Assembly (NCBI RefSeq): GCF_902459705.1
Contig: NZ_CABPRU010000017.1
Location: 29,743-93,742, forward strand
Reading direction: 5' to 3'
DNA from: Pandoraea terrigena
GTDB lineage: Bacteria > Pseudomonadota > Gammaproteobacteria > Burkholderiales > Burkholderiaceae
Length of the DNA: 64,000 nt
This document shows, one piece after another, positions 17,461 to 27,890 of this stretch. The notes beneath the pieces were generated by a model. It was given only the letters and a program-made list of their open reading frames with translations, searched no databases and was not told where the DNA came from. The translations under genes and the position numbers were made by a program. The number at the start of each line of letters is the position of its first letter. The first letter of the stretch is position 1.

Positions 17461-18621
17461 TTACGGCTTGTCCTTGACGTCCTTGACCTGACCGATGGCG
17501 GTCAGGCTGGCGTCAAGGGTCGGCAGTTCGATCGTGCGCGAACCCGCGTCGACCTGATCGAGCAATGTCTTCACCGCGGCAATGCGGCGCGACTTGGCGT
17601 CGAAATATTTGTTGAGCGCGGCCTCCGCCACCACCACGTCGCTATGCACCGCAGACGCGTTGCGCGCAAGCAGCGCCAGACGCGCATTGAGCAGGCGCAG
17701 CTTGAGATTCGCCCGCAGGAACGCGTCCTGCTCCGGTGCCACGAGCATGACGTCCGGATCGTCCAGCCGGCGGACCTGCACCAGTTGCTTGAGGCTGCCG
17801 AGCATCTCGGAGGACAGACGGTGCCACGTCGCGATCCAGCCCGCTTCGCTCGCGCCGCCTGCATTGCCCGCGCCGCCGCCCGCCGCCGACTCGACGCGTC
17901 GCTCCTCGGCCTGCAGCGGCAACGTGTCGACCATGGCGATCGCCTGGTCGAGCTTGCCGGTCAGTTGTGGCAGATCGGCCGCCGGCACCGCCTTGAGCCG
18001 GTCGATATCCTTCTTCAGCGCATCCCGCACGCCGGCGAGCTGTGGGGCGCCGGAGCGCGCCAGTCGCGCATCCGCGCCCTCCAGCGCAACCAGCGCGCCA
18101 CGTACGTTGCCGGTGAGCTGCAACTGTTGATTCGCACTCGTGACGATCTGCTCCGTCTCGGCGAGCACCCATTCGTCGCGGTTGTGTGCGAGTTCCTGAT
18201 AGAGCTGTTCGAGCACGGCCTGCTGGCCGCGCGAATCGGACACACGTCCTTCAAGCGCAGTGAGCCGGTTTTGCAGATCACGCTGGTTGTCGAGTGCCTG
18301 CGCGGTTCGCACCTGCGCCTGCATGAGCTGCGCATCGCCTGCCTGCTGACGGCGGGCCAGTTCCTGCTGCACGCGGTCGAGCTTCTGGTTCAGCGACCAG
18401 CCGCCGATGCCGGCCCCGGCCGACACCAGCACGAAGAGCAGCCACGGCAACACAGCCCCCGAGCCTCGACGCCGCTGGGGCGGTTCGGGCGGTTGCCATG
18501 CGGGCGGGCTGCCCGTCGTACCGTAGGCGGCACCGCCGGCCATGGTGGAATTCGACGCCGCCGGGCCGGTCGACGCCGACGGGTTCTGGGAAGACTCGGG
18601 AACGCGATTATCTGTCGTCAT
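17461..18621 (-). CDS. hemX: HemX-like protein (uroporphyrinogen-III C-methyltransferase annotated family)
   Basis: A 386-residue protein with a Ser/Pro-rich cytoplasmic N-terminus, a single membrane helix around residues 55-75 (VLPWLLFVLVSAGAGIGGW), and a long coiled-coil-prone region (DRVQQELARRQQAG). This is the HemX architecture, often labelled uroporphyrinogen-III methyltransferase although it lacks the SAM-methyltransferase domain. A glycine-rich patch near residues 245-255 interrupts the helical part. ATG at 18621 overlaps the last 14 bp of hemD, suggesting translational coupling. The function is unproven. Confidence 0.9.
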   Translation of the reverse strand: MTTDNRVPESSQNPSASTGPAASNSTMAGGAAYGTTGSPPAWQPPEPPQRRRGSGAVLPWLLFVLVSAGAGIGGWSLNQKLDRVQQELARRQQAGDAQLMQAQVRTAQALDNQRDLQNRLTALEGRVSDSRGQQAVLEQLYQELAHNRDEWVLAETEQIVTSANQQLQLTGNVRGALVALEGADARLARSGAPQLAGVRDALKKDIDRLKAVPAADLPQLTGKLDQAIAMVDTLPLQAEERRVESAAGGGAGNAGGASEAGWIATWHRLSSEMLGSLKQLVQVRRLDDPDVMLVAPEQDAFLRANLKLRLLNARLALLARNASAVHSDVVVAEAALNKYFDAKSRRIAAVKTLLDQVDAGSRTIELPTLDASLTAIGQVKDVKDKP

Positions 18622-19606
18622 GCTTGACTTGAATGGGATCCGCCCATGTTTTGAGTGCCGCCAACAAGTTCTCGTCGCCGGGCGCGCATTGCGTAATCCT
18701 ATCAAACCCCGCCGCCCGCGCGGCATCTGCGATGCGCGTATGCGACGTAAAGCACGGCGCGGCAAGGATTTGGGCCAGCACCTGCGGGGTGCCAGGCGTG
18801 TGTCGGCCATCGCGCGTGCCATAGCGCGCGGCGAGCAGCGTGGCCAGGTGACGCACGGCCTCGGAGCTGGTGAGCACCCAGGCGCAGCGCCCGGGCGAGG
18901 CCAGCCGGGCCTCCAGCGCAGCCCATGCGGCGGCATCCGGGGCCGGGGCACGACGCGTGTAGGCGCTGACGAGGTCCACCTGTGCGCCACTGGCGCGCAG
19001 GGTGTCGGCCAGCAGTTCGCGGCCGCCGTCGCCGCGCACGAGCAGCACGCGACGCCCCGCCAGCGAGGCGAGGTCGAGTTGCGCGAGCAGCGCTTCCGAG
19101 TCGAACCGCGCCGCCGGACCGCCCGGCGGCACGATCACCCGATGCCGCGGCACGGCAATGCCCGCATCGGCCAGTGCCTGCACGCTGCCCGGGCCGACCA
19201 CGGCCACCGGCAACGCGGCGGGCCAGAAATCACCGGCGCCGTCACCCACATCACCCGCGTTATCCGCGGCGGCGAGGCCGGAAGTCGTTCGAGGATCGAG
19301 AGATTGCAGATGCACCAGCCGCGCCAGTCCATGCGTCACGGCGTTGGGCGAGACGAACACCGCCAGCGCGTACGATGCCAGCGAGCGCAATGCGCGGTCG
19401 AGCGACGCCAATGCATCCGGGTCGGTCTGCGCGGCAATGTGCAACAGCGGGAACGCGAACGTGTCGATGCCTTCGGCGTGCAATGCGCGGACGAGCGCAT
19501 GCGCTTGCCCGTCGGGGCGCGTCAGGATCGCGCAGAGCGACGCCGCGCCAGCGTGCTCCAGCGCGACGCCAGCGACGGGCGACAAGTCCGGCGCGCGCGG
19601 GCTCAA
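18608..19606 (-). CDS. hemD: Uroporphyrinogen-III synthase
   Basis: A 332-residue HemD, longer than the usual 250-270. It converts hydroxymethylbilane to uroporphyrinogen III, the last common precursor of haem, sirohaem and B12. Conserved stretches are [13 protein letters not shown] at the N-terminus, [42 protein letters not shown] and ACVL-like [12 protein letters not shown]. The extra length comes partly from a Gly/Asp/Ala-rich insertion (around residues 100-115) and a long segment before the last helix. The start chosen is TTG at 19606, which overlaps the hemC stop in TTGA and has AAGGA upstream. An alternative TTG lies seven codons downstream. Confidence 0.9.
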   Translation of the reverse strand: MSPRAPDLSPVAGVALEHAGAASLCAILTRPDGQAHALVRALHAEGIDTFAFPLLHIAAQTDPDALASLDRALRSLASYALAVFVSPNAVTHGLARLVHLQSLDPRTTSGLAAADNAGDVGDGAGDFWPAALPVAVVGPGSVQALADAGIAVPRHRVIVPPGGPAARFDSEALLAQLDLASLAGRRVLLVRGDGGRELLADTLRASGAQVDLVSAYTRRAPAPDAAAWAALEARLASPGRCAWVLTSSEAVRHLATLLAARYGTRDGRHTPGTPQVLAQILAAPCFTSHTRIADAARAAGFDRITQCAPGDENLLAALKTWADPIQVKHDDR

Positions 19607-20571
19607 GCGGGTGGGTCCTTGAGCTCGGGCGGCGGCACCAGCGCCAAGCCTCCGGCATCGATCAGGTCCTGCGCCACCCGCTGCCCCAGCGCCTCGGCGC
19701 CGGCGACATCGCCTTGGGCGACACTCACCGCGCCCTGCGCGCGGAGCACGGTCGCGCCGTCCGTCGATGCGATGAATGCGCGCAGCGTCAGTTCGCCCTG
19801 CGGCGTGAATTCCGCAAACGCACCCAGCGGCACCTGGCACGAGCCTCCCAGTGCGCGCGACACGGCACGCTCGGCGCTGACGGCCAGCGTGGTGCGGGCG
19901 TCGTGCAGCCCACGGAGCCATTGCAGGATTTCGGGACGTCCAGCGCGCACTTCGATGCCCAGCGCGCCCTGCCCGGCGGCAGGCAGGCTGACCTCTGGCG
20001 CGAGCGTGGCGCGAATGCGAGCACCCAGTCCCAGGCGCTTGAGCCCCGCCGCCGCGAGAATGATCGCCGCGAAATCGCCCCGGTCGAGCTTGCCCAGACG
20101 GGTATCGAGATTGCCCCGCAGCGGCGCGACTGTCAGATGCGGATACCGGGTGCGCAAGCTCACTTCACGGCGCAGGCTCGACGTGCCGACCACCGCCCCG
20201 GCGGGCAGCGCGTCGAGACTGTCGTAGTCGTTGCTCACGAAGGCGTCGCACGGATCCTCGCGCTCGAGCACAGCGGCCAGCGTGAAACCGTCCGGCAGTT
20301 GCATCGGCACGTCCTTGAGCGAATGGACGGCGAGATCGGCGCGTCCGTCGGCCAGGGCAAGTTCAAGTTCCTTGACGAAAAGCCCCTTGCCGCCGACCTT
20401 CGCGAGTGAGCGATCGAGAATTTGGTCACCGCGAGTGGTCATTCCGAGGATACTCACGCGGCACTGCGGATATAATTTGTGCAGCGCGTCACGCACGTGT
20501 TCGGCTTGCCACATGGCGAGCCGGCTCTCGCGCGACGCGATCACCAGGGTTTCAGGAGCAGCGAAGTTCAT
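19603..20571 (-). CDS. hemC: Hydroxymethylbilane synthase (porphobilinogen deaminase)
   Basis: A 322-residue enzyme that joins four porphobilinogens into hydroxymethylbilane. Evidence: the N-terminal [13 protein letters not shown] motif, [26 protein letters not shown] with the catalytic aspartate, [16 protein letters not shown], and the dipyrromethane-cofactor cysteine 245 in [13 protein letters not shown]. It heads the hemC-hemD-hemX-hemY operon and is divergent from ppc with 79 bp between start codons, which must hold both promoters. Confidence 0.97.
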   Translation of the reverse strand: MNFAAPETLVIASRESRLAMWQAEHVRDALHKLYPQCRVSILGMTTRGDQILDRSLAKVGGKGLFVKELELALADGRADLAVHSLKDVPMQLPDGFTLAAVLEREDPCDAFVSNDYDSLDALPAGAVVGTSSLRREVSLRTRYPHLTVAPLRGNLDTRLGKLDRGDFAAIILAAAGLKRLGLGARIRATLAPEVSLPAAGQGALGIEVRAGRPEILQWLRGLHDARTTLAVSAERAVSRALGGSCQVPLGAFAEFTPQGELTLRAFIASTDGATVLRAQGAVSVAQGDVAGAEALGQRVAQDLIDAGGLALVPPPELKDPPA

Positions 20572-20650
20572 TCAGCAACCGCGTGAAGACCAAAAGAAAA
20601 AATGGTAACACGCTTGACCGGCCCGAACGGCGGGTCGTGAGAGGAGCGAC

Positions 20651-23626
20651 ATGAAGAGCAGCGCAAAGGTAAGAGCCCCGCAAGAGGGCCTCGCCAAGTC
20701 GGTCGGCAAGACTTCCCCCGCAAAGGCAGCAGCCGCGGTTCCATCCACTTCCGGCCCCGCATTGGATGCACCGGTCAAGGCCAAGGCCCGCCGCTCGCGT
20801 GAAGACAAGGACGCCCCGCTGCGCGAGGACATCCGCTTCCTGGGCCGCCTCCTGGGCGACGTGCTGCGCGAGCAGCAAGGCAGCGACGCCTTCGATCTGG
20901 TCGAGACCATTCGCCAGAATGCGGTGCGTTTCCACCGCGAAGGTGACCGCAGCGCCGCCCGCGCGCTGGGTACACTGCTCAACGGCCTGACCAACGAGCA
21001 AGCCATCGAGGTCGTGCGCGCGTTCAGCTACTTCTCGCACCTGGCCAATATCGCCGAGGACCGCCACCACAACCGCCGCCGTCGCGTGCACGCGCTCGCG
21101 GGCAGCCGCGCCCAGCCGGGCAGCCTGCGCGCCGCGCTGCAAAGCCTGAAAGACGCCGGCCGCGCTGATCCCGCCACGCTCCAGGCGTTCTTCGCGAGCG
21201 CGCTCATCGTGCCGGTGCTCACCGCCCACCCGACCGAAGTCCAGCGCAAGAGCATTCTCGACGCCGAGCGCGAAATCGCCCGTCTGCTCGCGCATCGCGA
21301 CGACGCCCTCACCGAGCGCGAATCGTCGCGCAACACCGAATCGATGCGTGCCTACGTCACCACGCTGTGGCAGACGCGCATGCTGCGCAGTTCGCGCCTG
21401 ACGGTGGCCGACGAAATCGAGAACGCGCTGTCGTATTACCGCAGCACGTTCCTCTCCGAGATTCCCGCCCTGTACGACGACGTGAGCGCCGAGCTGCACG
21501 ACGCCGTGCCCACCGTGCGGTCCGAAGGCCTCGGCCGCTTCCTGCAAATGGGTAGCTGGATCGGTGGCGATCGCGACGGCAACCCGAACGTCACGGCGCA
21601 AACGCTGCAACTTGCCATCACGAGCCAGGCGACCGAGATCTTCGCGCACTACCTCGAGCAGGTGCACTTGCTGGGTGCGGAATTGTCCGTCTCGCAACTG
21701 CTCGCCGGCTCCAGCGACGCGCTGCTCACCCTCGCGCGCCGCTCCCCCGACGATTCGCCGCACCGCACCGACGAACCCTATCGACGCGCCCTCATCGGCG
21801 TGTACGCACGTCTGTCCGCCACGGCGCGCGAATGGGTCGGCCATGTGCCGCATCGCGGCGCGGTCGGCCGAGCCAGTCCGTATCTCGACGCGAGCGAATT
21901 CATCTCAGACCTGAATACGGTGGTCGCGTCACTCATGGCACATCACGGCGGCGCCCTGGTCGCACAGCGCCTCGGGCCACTCGTGCGCGCCGCGGAAGTG
22001 TTCGGCTTCCATCTGGCCAGCATCGACCTGCGCCAGAGTTCGGACATTCACGAAGCCGTCATCGCCGAATTGTTCGCCAAGGCAGGTATCGAAGCGAATT
22101 ACGCGAAGCTCGACGAAGCCCAGAAGCTCGCCCTGCTGCTGCGCGAACTGCGCGAGCCGCGCCCGCTGTTCTCACCCTATCTCGATTACTCGCAGCGCAC
22201 GCGCGACGAGCTGGCGGTGTTCTCCGCGGCGCGTGACATCCGCGCCCGTTTCGGGCCGCGCGCGGTGCGCAACTACATCATCTCGCATACGGAAACCGTG
22301 AGCGACCTGGTGGAAGTCATGCTCTTGCAAAAGGAGACGGGACTCTTCCAGGGCGCACTGGACGGCCCCGGCACGAAGGCCATCGAGCCCAAAGTCGGCG
22401 CGATGGTCATCCCGCTGTTCGAGACGATTGCCGACTTGCGCAACGCCCCGGTCATCATGCGCGAGTTCTTCGACATCCCCGGCGTGTCCGAGGTGGTGAC
22501 GGCGCAAGGCGGCGAGCAGGAAGTCATGCTTGGCTACTCCGACAGCAACAAGGACGGCGGCTTCCTCACGTCGAACTGGGAGCTGTACAAGGCCGAACTC
22601 GCGCTGGTGCGCCTGTTCGAGGAGAAAGGCGTTCGCCTGCGCCTGTTCCACGGCCGCGGCGGCACCGTGGGCCGCGGCGGTGGCCCGACTTACCGGGCCA
22701 TCCTGTCGCAGCCGCCGGGCACGGTCAACGGGCAGATTCGCCTGACCGAACAGGGCGAGATCATCGCGAGCAAGTTCGCCAACCCGGAGATCGGGCGGCG
22801 CAACCTGGAAACCATCGTGGCGGCCACGCTCGAAGCCACACTGCTGCCGAGCCGCAACCAGCCGCCGCGTCTGGCCTCGTACGAGCAGGTCATGCAGACG
22901 CTCTCCGACTCGGCCTTCGCCGCGTATCGCGATCTCGTCTACGAGACGCCGGGCTTCACCGACTACTTCTTCGCGGCCACCCCGATCGCGGAAATCGCCG
23001 AGCTGAACATTGGGTCGCGCCCGGCATCGCGCAAATTCTCGGATCCGAAGCACCGTCGCATCGAAGATCTGCGGGCGATTCCGTGGGGCTTCTCGTGGGG
23101 GCAATGCCGTCTGCTCATCACGGGCTGGTACGGCTTCGGGAGCGCAGTGCAAGCGTTTCTCGATGCGGGACACGACGAAGGCGGGAAGACGCGGAAAGCC
23201 GACACCGACGGTCGCGAGAAACGCCTCGATACGTTGCGCCAGATGGTCAAGCGCTGGCCGTTCTTCGCAACGTTGCTCTCGAACATGGACATGGTGCTCG
23301 CCAAGACCGACCTGGCCGTGGCGTCGCGTTATGCCGAACTGGTACCGGACGAAAAACTGCGCAAACGCGTTTTCAATCGCATCGTCGCCGAGTGGCAAAG
23401 CACATCGCAGGCGCTCGCACTCATCACCGGTCACGACGAGCGGCTGGCGGACAACCCGTTGCTCGCCCGGTCGATCAAGAACCGCTTCCCCTACCTCGAT
23501 CCGCTCAATCACTTGCAGGTCGAGTTGTTGCGCCGGCATCGTGCAGGTGAGTCGGACGAGCGCGCACGACGTGGCATCCACCTGTCCATCAACGGCATTG
23601 CCGCCGGTCTGCGCAACACGGGCTGA
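20651..23626 (+). CDS. ppc: Phosphoenolpyruvate carboxylase
   Basis: A 991-residue enzyme that fixes bicarbonate onto PEP to give oxaloacetate, an anaplerotic step. The catalytic His193 sits in [13 protein letters not shown]; other signatures are [15 protein letters not shown] and the substrate loop [15 protein letters not shown], and the C-terminus ends [14 protein letters not shown] as in relatives. The first 55 residues are an Ala/Lys/Pro-rich extension not needed for the fold. ATG at 20651 follows GAGAGGAG. No U-tract terminator is seen; only a GC-rich hairpin (about 23634-23660) follows. Confidence 0.97.
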   Translation: MKSSAKVRAPQEGLAKSVGKTSPAKAAAAVPSTSGPALDAPVKAKARRSREDKDAPLREDIRFLGRLLGDVLREQQGSDAFDLVETIRQNAVRFHREGDRSAARALGTLLNGLTNEQAIEVVRAFSYFSHLANIAEDRHHNRRRRVHALAGSRAQPGSLRAALQSLKDAGRADPATLQAFFASALIVPVLTAHPTEVQRKSILDAEREIARLLAHRDDALTERESSRNTESMRAYVTTLWQTRMLRSSRLTVADEIENALSYYRSTFLSEIPALYDDVSAELHDAVPTVRSEGLGRFLQMGSWIGGDRDGNPNVTAQTLQLAITSQATEIFAHYLEQVHLLGAELSVSQLLAGSSDALLTLARRSPDDSPHRTDEPYRRALIGVYARLSATAREWVGHVPHRGAVGRASPYLDASEFISDLNTVVASLMAHHGGALVAQRLGPLVRAAEVFGFHLASIDLRQSSDIHEAVIAELFAKAGIEANYAKLDEAQKLALLLRELREPRPLFSPYLDYSQRTRDELAVFSAARDIRARFGPRAVRNYIISHTETVSDLVEVMLLQKETGLFQGALDGPGTKAIEPKVGAMVIPLFETIADLRNAPVIMREFFDIPGVSEVVTAQGGEQEVMLGYSDSNKDGGFLTSNWELYKAELALVRLFEEKGVRLRLFHGRGGTVGRGGGPTYRAILSQPPGTVNGQIRLTEQGEIIASKFANPEIGRRNLETIVAATLEATLLPSRNQPPRLASYEQVMQTLSDSAFAAYRDLVYETPGFTDYFFAATPIAEIAELNIGSRPASRKFSDPKHRRIEDLRAIPWGFSWGQCRLLITGWYGFGSAVQAFLDAGHDEGGKTRKADTDGREKRLDTLRQMVKRWPFFATLLSNMDMVLAKTDLAVASRYAELVPDEKLRKRVFNRIVAEWQSTSQALALITGHDERLADNPLLARSIKNRFPYLDPLNHLQVELLRRHRAGESDERARRGIHLSINGIAAGLRNTG

Positions 23627-23794
23627 CCCCACGCCGGCTCCGCAGCACGCGGGGCCGGCGCACGAGGCCGACGGGCCGGCAACGGCGCGTCGGCCCAACG
23701 ACGCACGGCTTGAGAATCTCCCCAACGACAGTCGACCGATAGCGCGGTATATTTCGGGAATTCGATCCGATGGCTGCCGGGGGGCCCATCCGTC

Positions 23795-24622
23795 ATGCAA
23801 TCCGATTCCAACGCATTATTCGCGCGCGGTACCCGCTTACGACGGGTCGCCACGGGCCTCACGGCCACCGCGCTTGGCCTGATTTGCGCAGGCGCGCAGG
23901 CGAGCCCCGCCGCCCAAACGTCGGGATACGACGCCAACGCCGGCCTTTCCTCATCAGCACCCTCGTCAGCGACCCACACGCTCGCCCCCGCCGCACCGCA
24001 CGGCGTGCGCGGTCTGGCCGTGCGCCTCGTCTCGCAAACGCTGGCGACGACGCCCCGCAACGCCGCCGACGCCCCGCACCCACCCAAGCCGCCGGCGGTC
24101 GTCGATCCGGTGCTCGACCCGCTGATGCGCGGCATTCTGGAGCGGCTGGCGATCAGCGAAGCGGTCGCGCGGACCAAATACTCGTCAGGCAAGCCCGTGC
24201 AGGACACGCCGCGCGAGCAGGCGTTGCTTGACAGCATGGGCGACCGGGCCGCGCAGTACGGCCTGACGCCCGCGCAGGCGCGCACGTTCTTCCGTCTGCA
24301 GATCGAGGCAGGCAAGCTGGTGCAGACGGCCTTGCTGGCCCGCTGGAAGCGCGAAGGCGGCGCCCCGGGGGAGCCGGTCGATCTGGCCACGCGTCTGCGC
24401 CCGGCGCTCGACCGGCTCGGCGCCTCGCTCATGCACGATCTCGGACGCCTGTGCGCGTTGCCTGACGGTCCGTTACGCATGGCGCGCATCCATCAGGCCC
24501 GCGAGCGTATCGCCAAGGCAGCGAAGCTTGAAGCGCTGCAACGTGCGGCGTTCGACGAGGCGACCTCGGGCCTGTGCCTGTCGGCGCCGCCCCGCATCTG
24601 GACGCTGTCGGTGCGGCGCTGA
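23795..24622 (+). CDS. Secreted chorismate mutase (AroQ gamma class)
   Basis: A 275-residue protein with an N-terminal signal peptide (LRRVATGLTATALGLICAGAQAS), a low-complexity Ala/Ser/Pro spacer up to about residue 100, and an all-helical AroQ gamma domain. In that domain LAISEAVARTKYSSGKPVQD and DREQ-like TPREQALLDSM, followed by TPAQARTFFRLQIEAGKLVQ, match periplasmic *AroQ enzymes. These turn chorismate into prephenate outside the cytoplasm. The gene is isolated between ppc and argH with no cyclohexadienyl dehydratase or aminotransferase nearby. Its periplasmic role is unclear in this family. Confidence 0.87.
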   Translation: MQSDSNALFARGTRLRRVATGLTATALGLICAGAQASPAAQTSGYDANAGLSSSAPSSATHTLAPAAPHGVRGLAVRLVSQTLATTPRNAADAPHPPKPPAVVDPVLDPLMRGILERLAISEAVARTKYSSGKPVQDTPREQALLDSMGDRAAQYGLTPAQARTFFRLQIEAGKLVQTALLARWKREGGAPGEPVDLATRLRPALDRLGASLMHDLGRLCALPDGPLRMARIHQARERIAKAAKLEALQRAAFDEATSGLCLSAPPRIWTLSVRR

Positions 24623-24653
24623 GCGAAGCCTCCCGCTGCGGTCGCCGGTCGAG

Positions 24654-24682
24654 TCGATGGGCAGACGCCGGGGTTGTATAAT
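24654..24682 (+). promoter_or_regulatory. Probable sigma-70 promoter of argH
   Basis: A perfect TATAAT -10 box lies at 24677-24682, with a weak -35 (TCGATG, 24654-24659) 17 bp upstream. The transcript would have a leader of about 65 nt before the argH ATG at 24755. Confidence 0.55.
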
Positions 24683-24754
24683 TGCGGTTTTCCGTGCTCC
24701 GCCACGGTCCGCTTCCATCAGCCCCGATGGGCTTCGATCAGCCAAGCTACGACA

Positions 24755-26152
24755 ATGACCTCCCAACTCCACAAGAAAGGCGAAGCCTGGTCGGCCCGCT
24801 TTTCCGAACCCGTTTCCGAACTCGTCAAGCGCTACACGGCGTCGGTCTTCTTCGACAAGCGCCTCGCCCTGTTCGACATTGAAGGGTCGCTCGCCCATGC
24901 CGACATGCTGGCAGCGCAAGGCATCATCGGTGCCCAGGATCTGGCCGACATCCAGCGTGGCATGACGCAGATTCGCGGCGAGATCGAGCGTGGCGAGTTC
25001 GAGTGGCAATTGGACCTCGAAGACGTTCACCTGAACATCGAAGCGCGTCTGACCGCCCTCATCGGCGATGCGGGCAAGCGTCTGCATACCGGCCGCTCGC
25101 GTAACGATCAGGTCGCGACCGACATCCGGCTGTGGCTGCGCAGCGAAATCGATCGCATCGGCGATCACCTCGGCGACCTGCGCCGTGCGCTGCTGGACCT
25201 GGCCGATCAGCATAGCGCCACGATCCTGCCGGGCTTCACTCACTTGCAAGTCGCGCAGCCGGTCACGTTCGGTCACCACCTGCTGGCTTACTTCGAGATG
25301 TTCAGCCGCGACGCCGAGCGCATGCACGACCTGCGCCGCCGCGTGAACCGTCTGCCGCTGGGCGCCGCAGCGCTTGCCGGCACGAGCTATCCGATCGACC
25401 GTGAACGTGTCGCGGCGACGCTTGGCTTCGAAGACGTCTGCGCGAATTCGCTCGACGCCGTCTCGGATCGCGACTTCGCCATCGAATTCACGGCCGCCGC
25501 AGCGCTCGTGATGACGCACGTCTCGCGCTTCTCGGAAGAACTGGTGCTGTGGATGAGCCCGCGCGTGGGCTTCATCGACCTGGCCGACCGCTTCTGTACC
25601 GGCAGCTCGATCATGCCGCAGAAGAAGAACCCGGACGTGCCCGAACTCGCGCGCGGCAAGACCGGTCGCGTCAACGGCCACCTGATCGCGCTGCTCACGC
25701 TGATGAAGGGCCAGCCGCTGGCGTACAACAAAGACAACCAGGAAGACAAGGAACCGCTGTTCGACACGGTCGACACCGTGATCGACACGCTGCGCATCTT
25801 CGCGGACATGGTGCCGGGCATCAAGGTGCGAGAAGCCAACATGCGCAACGCCGCGCTGCAAGGCTTCTCGACGGCCACCGATCTGGCCGACTACCTCGTC
25901 AAGAAGGGCCTGCCGTTCCGCGACGCCCACGAGATCGTGGCGCATGCCGTGAAGATCTGCTCGGATCGCGACATCGATCTGGCCGACCTCTCGCTCGCCG
26001 AGTTGCAGAAGTTCTCGGCGCTGGTCGGTGAGGACGTCTTCGATTACCTCACACTCGAGGGCTCGGTCGCCAGCCGCAACCACATCGGCGGCACCGCGCC
26101 CGCCCAGGTGCAACGCGCCATCGCGGCCGCCCGCGCAAAGCTCGCCAAGTAA
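24755..26152 (+). CDS. argH: Argininosuccinate lyase
   Basis: A 465-residue cytoplasmic enzyme cleaving argininosuccinate to arginine and fumarate, the last arginine biosynthesis step. The fumarase/aspartase-superfamily signature [15 protein letters not shown] lies near residue 283-297 and carries the catalytic serine. Other markers are [17 protein letters not shown] and [14 protein letters not shown] at 24755 gives the usual [16 protein letters not shown] start. It is monocistronic between its own TATAAT promoter and a clear terminator. Confidence 0.97.
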   Translation: MTSQLHKKGEAWSARFSEPVSELVKRYTASVFFDKRLALFDIEGSLAHADMLAAQGIIGAQDLADIQRGMTQIRGEIERGEFEWQLDLEDVHLNIEARLTALIGDAGKRLHTGRSRNDQVATDIRLWLRSEIDRIGDHLGDLRRALLDLADQHSATILPGFTHLQVAQPVTFGHHLLAYFEMFSRDAERMHDLRRRVNRLPLGAAALAGTSYPIDRERVAATLGFEDVCANSLDAVSDRDFAIEFTAAAALVMTHVSRFSEELVLWMSPRVGFIDLADRFCTGSSIMPQKKNPDVPELARGKTGRVNGHLIALLTLMKGQPLAYNKDNQEDKEPLFDTVDTVIDTLRIFADMVPGIKVREANMRNAALQGFSTATDLADYLVKKGLPFRDAHEIVAHAVKICSDRDIDLADLSLAELQKFSALVGEDVFDYLTLEGSVASRNHIGGTAPAQVQRAIAAARAKLAK

Positions 26153-26204
26153 GGCCGCCTGGCCGGATCATTGGCCAGGTGATTCGGCGTCGCCAGCGCC
26201 AACG

Positions 26205-26233
26205 AAAATGCCACCCGTCCGGATGGCATTTTT
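26205..26233 (+). terminator. Rho-independent terminator of argH
   Basis: AAAATGCCA (26205-26213) pairs with TGGCATTTT (26224-26232), ending in a U run. It lies 52 bp after the argH stop and, being A-rich on its left arm, may also serve the convergent gltS. Confidence 0.8.
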
Positions 26234-26288
26234 CATGGGTGCGAGACGGATCCCGCGCAGGATCATGCGCGGGGTCGATCGCCGCGCA

Positions 26289-27503
26289 TCAAAACAGCGG
26301 CAGCGACAGGAACCCCTTGATGATGAGCGCGTTGAGGATGTCGATGAAGAACGCCCCCACCATCGGCACGATCAGGAACGCGATGTGCGACGGACCGAAA
26401 CGCTCGGTGACCGCCTGCATGTTGGCGATGGCCGTCGGCGTCGCCCCCAACCCGAAACCGCAGTGGCCCGCCGCGAGCACGGCCGCATCGTAGTTGCGCC
26501 CCATGACGCGGAACGTGACGAAGATTGCATAGGCGGCCATCGACACCGCCTGCACGACGAGAATCACGATCATCGGCAACGCCAGTGTCGAGAGATCCCA
26601 CAGGCGCAGGGTCATGAGCGCCATCGCCAGAAAGAGCGACAGACTCACGTTGCCAAGCACCGACAGCGAGCGCTCGAACACCTCGTAGCCCACGAGCGAC
26701 AGCAAGTTACGAACGACGACACCCGTAAACAGCACACACACGAACGTCGGCAATTCGAACGCCGTGCCTGCCAGCCAACGCGCGACGACCTCGCCGCCCA
26801 GCAAGCAGATCGCGATCATCGCCACCGTTTCGATGAGCGCCTGCGCGGTGATCAATCGCACCGTATGCGGCTGCTCAAAGCCCTCCGGCGTGGCCTGCTT
26901 CGATGCCTCTGCGCCCGGCACGTTGCCGCCCAGACGCCCCACCAGGTAACGCGCGACCGGCCCGCCGAGCAGACCGCCAATCACCAGCCCGAAGGTGGCG
27001 CAAGCCATCGCGATTTCCAGCGCCGACTGCACGCCGTAGCGCGAGGTCAGCATGTCACCCCACGCTGCGCCCGTGCCATGTCCGCCCGCCAGGGTAATCG
27101 ACCCGCCCAGCAGGCCGATGCCCGGCGCCAACCCCATCACCGAGGCAAGCCCCACGCCGATCGCGTTCTGCATGATCAGCATGCCAGCCACCACACCAAC
27201 GAACAAGACGAGACGGCGCCCGCCCGCCTTCAGGCTGGCCAGGTTGGCCGACAGCCCGATCGTCGCGAAAAAAGCGAGCATGAGCGGCGTTTGCAGCGAC
27301 GTGTCGAACTTCAGCTCAACCTGCCCAAACTGACGCAGCGCCAACGCGCCCAGCGCCACCAGCAATCCAGCCGCCACGGGTTCAGGAATGCTGTACGTGC
27401 GTAGCGGCGCAATCCATTCGACCAGCTTGCGCCCCAGCAACAACACCACCGTGGCACAGACAAGCGTGCCGTAGTTGCTGAACACCAGTTGTCCGATTTC
27501 CAT
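26289..27503 (-). CDS. gltS: Sodium/glutamate symporter
   Basis: A 404-residue inner-membrane carrier of the ESS/GltS family, importing glutamate with Na+. The pseudo-symmetric halves are visible, each with a glycine-rich re-entrant segment: GGSITLAGGHGTGAAWG in the first and AGHCGFGLGATPTAIANMQ in the second. About 10-12 membrane helices are expected. ATG at 27503 follows GGGAGAG; a 17-residue upstream extension is not supported. It is transcribed alone and convergent to argH. Confidence 0.95.
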   Translation of the reverse strand: MEIGQLVFSNYGTLVCATVVLLLGRKLVEWIAPLRTYSIPEPVAAGLLVALGALALRQFGQVELKFDTSLQTPLMLAFFATIGLSANLASLKAGGRRLVLFVGVVAGMLIMQNAIGVGLASVMGLAPGIGLLGGSITLAGGHGTGAAWGDMLTSRYGVQSALEIAMACATFGLVIGGLLGGPVARYLVGRLGGNVPGAEASKQATPEGFEQPHTVRLITAQALIETVAMIAICLLGGEVVARWLAGTAFELPTFVCVLFTGVVVRNLLSLVGYEVFERSLSVLGNVSLSLFLAMALMTLRLWDLSTLALPMIVILVVQAVSMAAYAIFVTFRVMGRNYDAAVLAAGHCGFGLGATPTAIANMQAVTERFGPSHIAFLIVPMVGAFFIDILNALIIKGFLSLPLF

Positions 27504-27833
27504 GAACTCTCCCGCTCGAAAAAAGTGCGTCGAGTGTAGCAACCGAATCGGCACGAATTAGCGGGTAATCGCCCAAATTGTTGCAGTTCGAGCCAAACCA
27601 CAAAACGCGCCGAGCCCACACTGCCGCGCCGATCCTCCGGCATCTGCCGCCATTTCACAACCAATTTCGCGAGTTCGGCGACGCGTCCCCACCAATCGAC
27701 GCTCGCCAACGCCAGATACGTGGAATGCGGTCGCCGGGAACGGGCGTATAAGGCGCGCCGCCACGCGTTTGGCATTGCCATGCCGATACGCCGAATATGC
27801 CGAATATGCCGAGCACGCCAGGAACCCCGAGGC
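27504..27833. other. Intergenic region upstream of gltS
   Basis: This 330-bp stretch has no supportable gene. The part next to 27503 must hold the gltS promoter, but I see no convincing -35/-10 pair. Near 27788-27812 the 9-mer CCGAATATG is repeated in tandem, a short feature of unknown meaning. The right end abuts the decarboxylase terminator. Confidence 0.5.
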
Positions 27834-27867
27834 AAAAAAAACGGCCCCATGCTTTCGCACGGGGCCG
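27834..27867 (-). terminator. Rho-independent terminator of the amino-acid decarboxylase
   Basis: On the minus strand an 11-bp stem with one G-U pair (27842-27852 with 27857-27867, GAAA tetraloop) is followed by eight U residues. It lies 23 bp after the stop codon. Confidence 0.9.
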
Positions 27868-27890
27868 GACGTCGCCTCAGGCGCGGTCGC

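Noticed and set aside
23634..23660. Terminator of ppc
   Set aside because: A GC-rich hairpin (GCCGGC arms) is present but lacks a U-tract, so it is not listed as a terminator.
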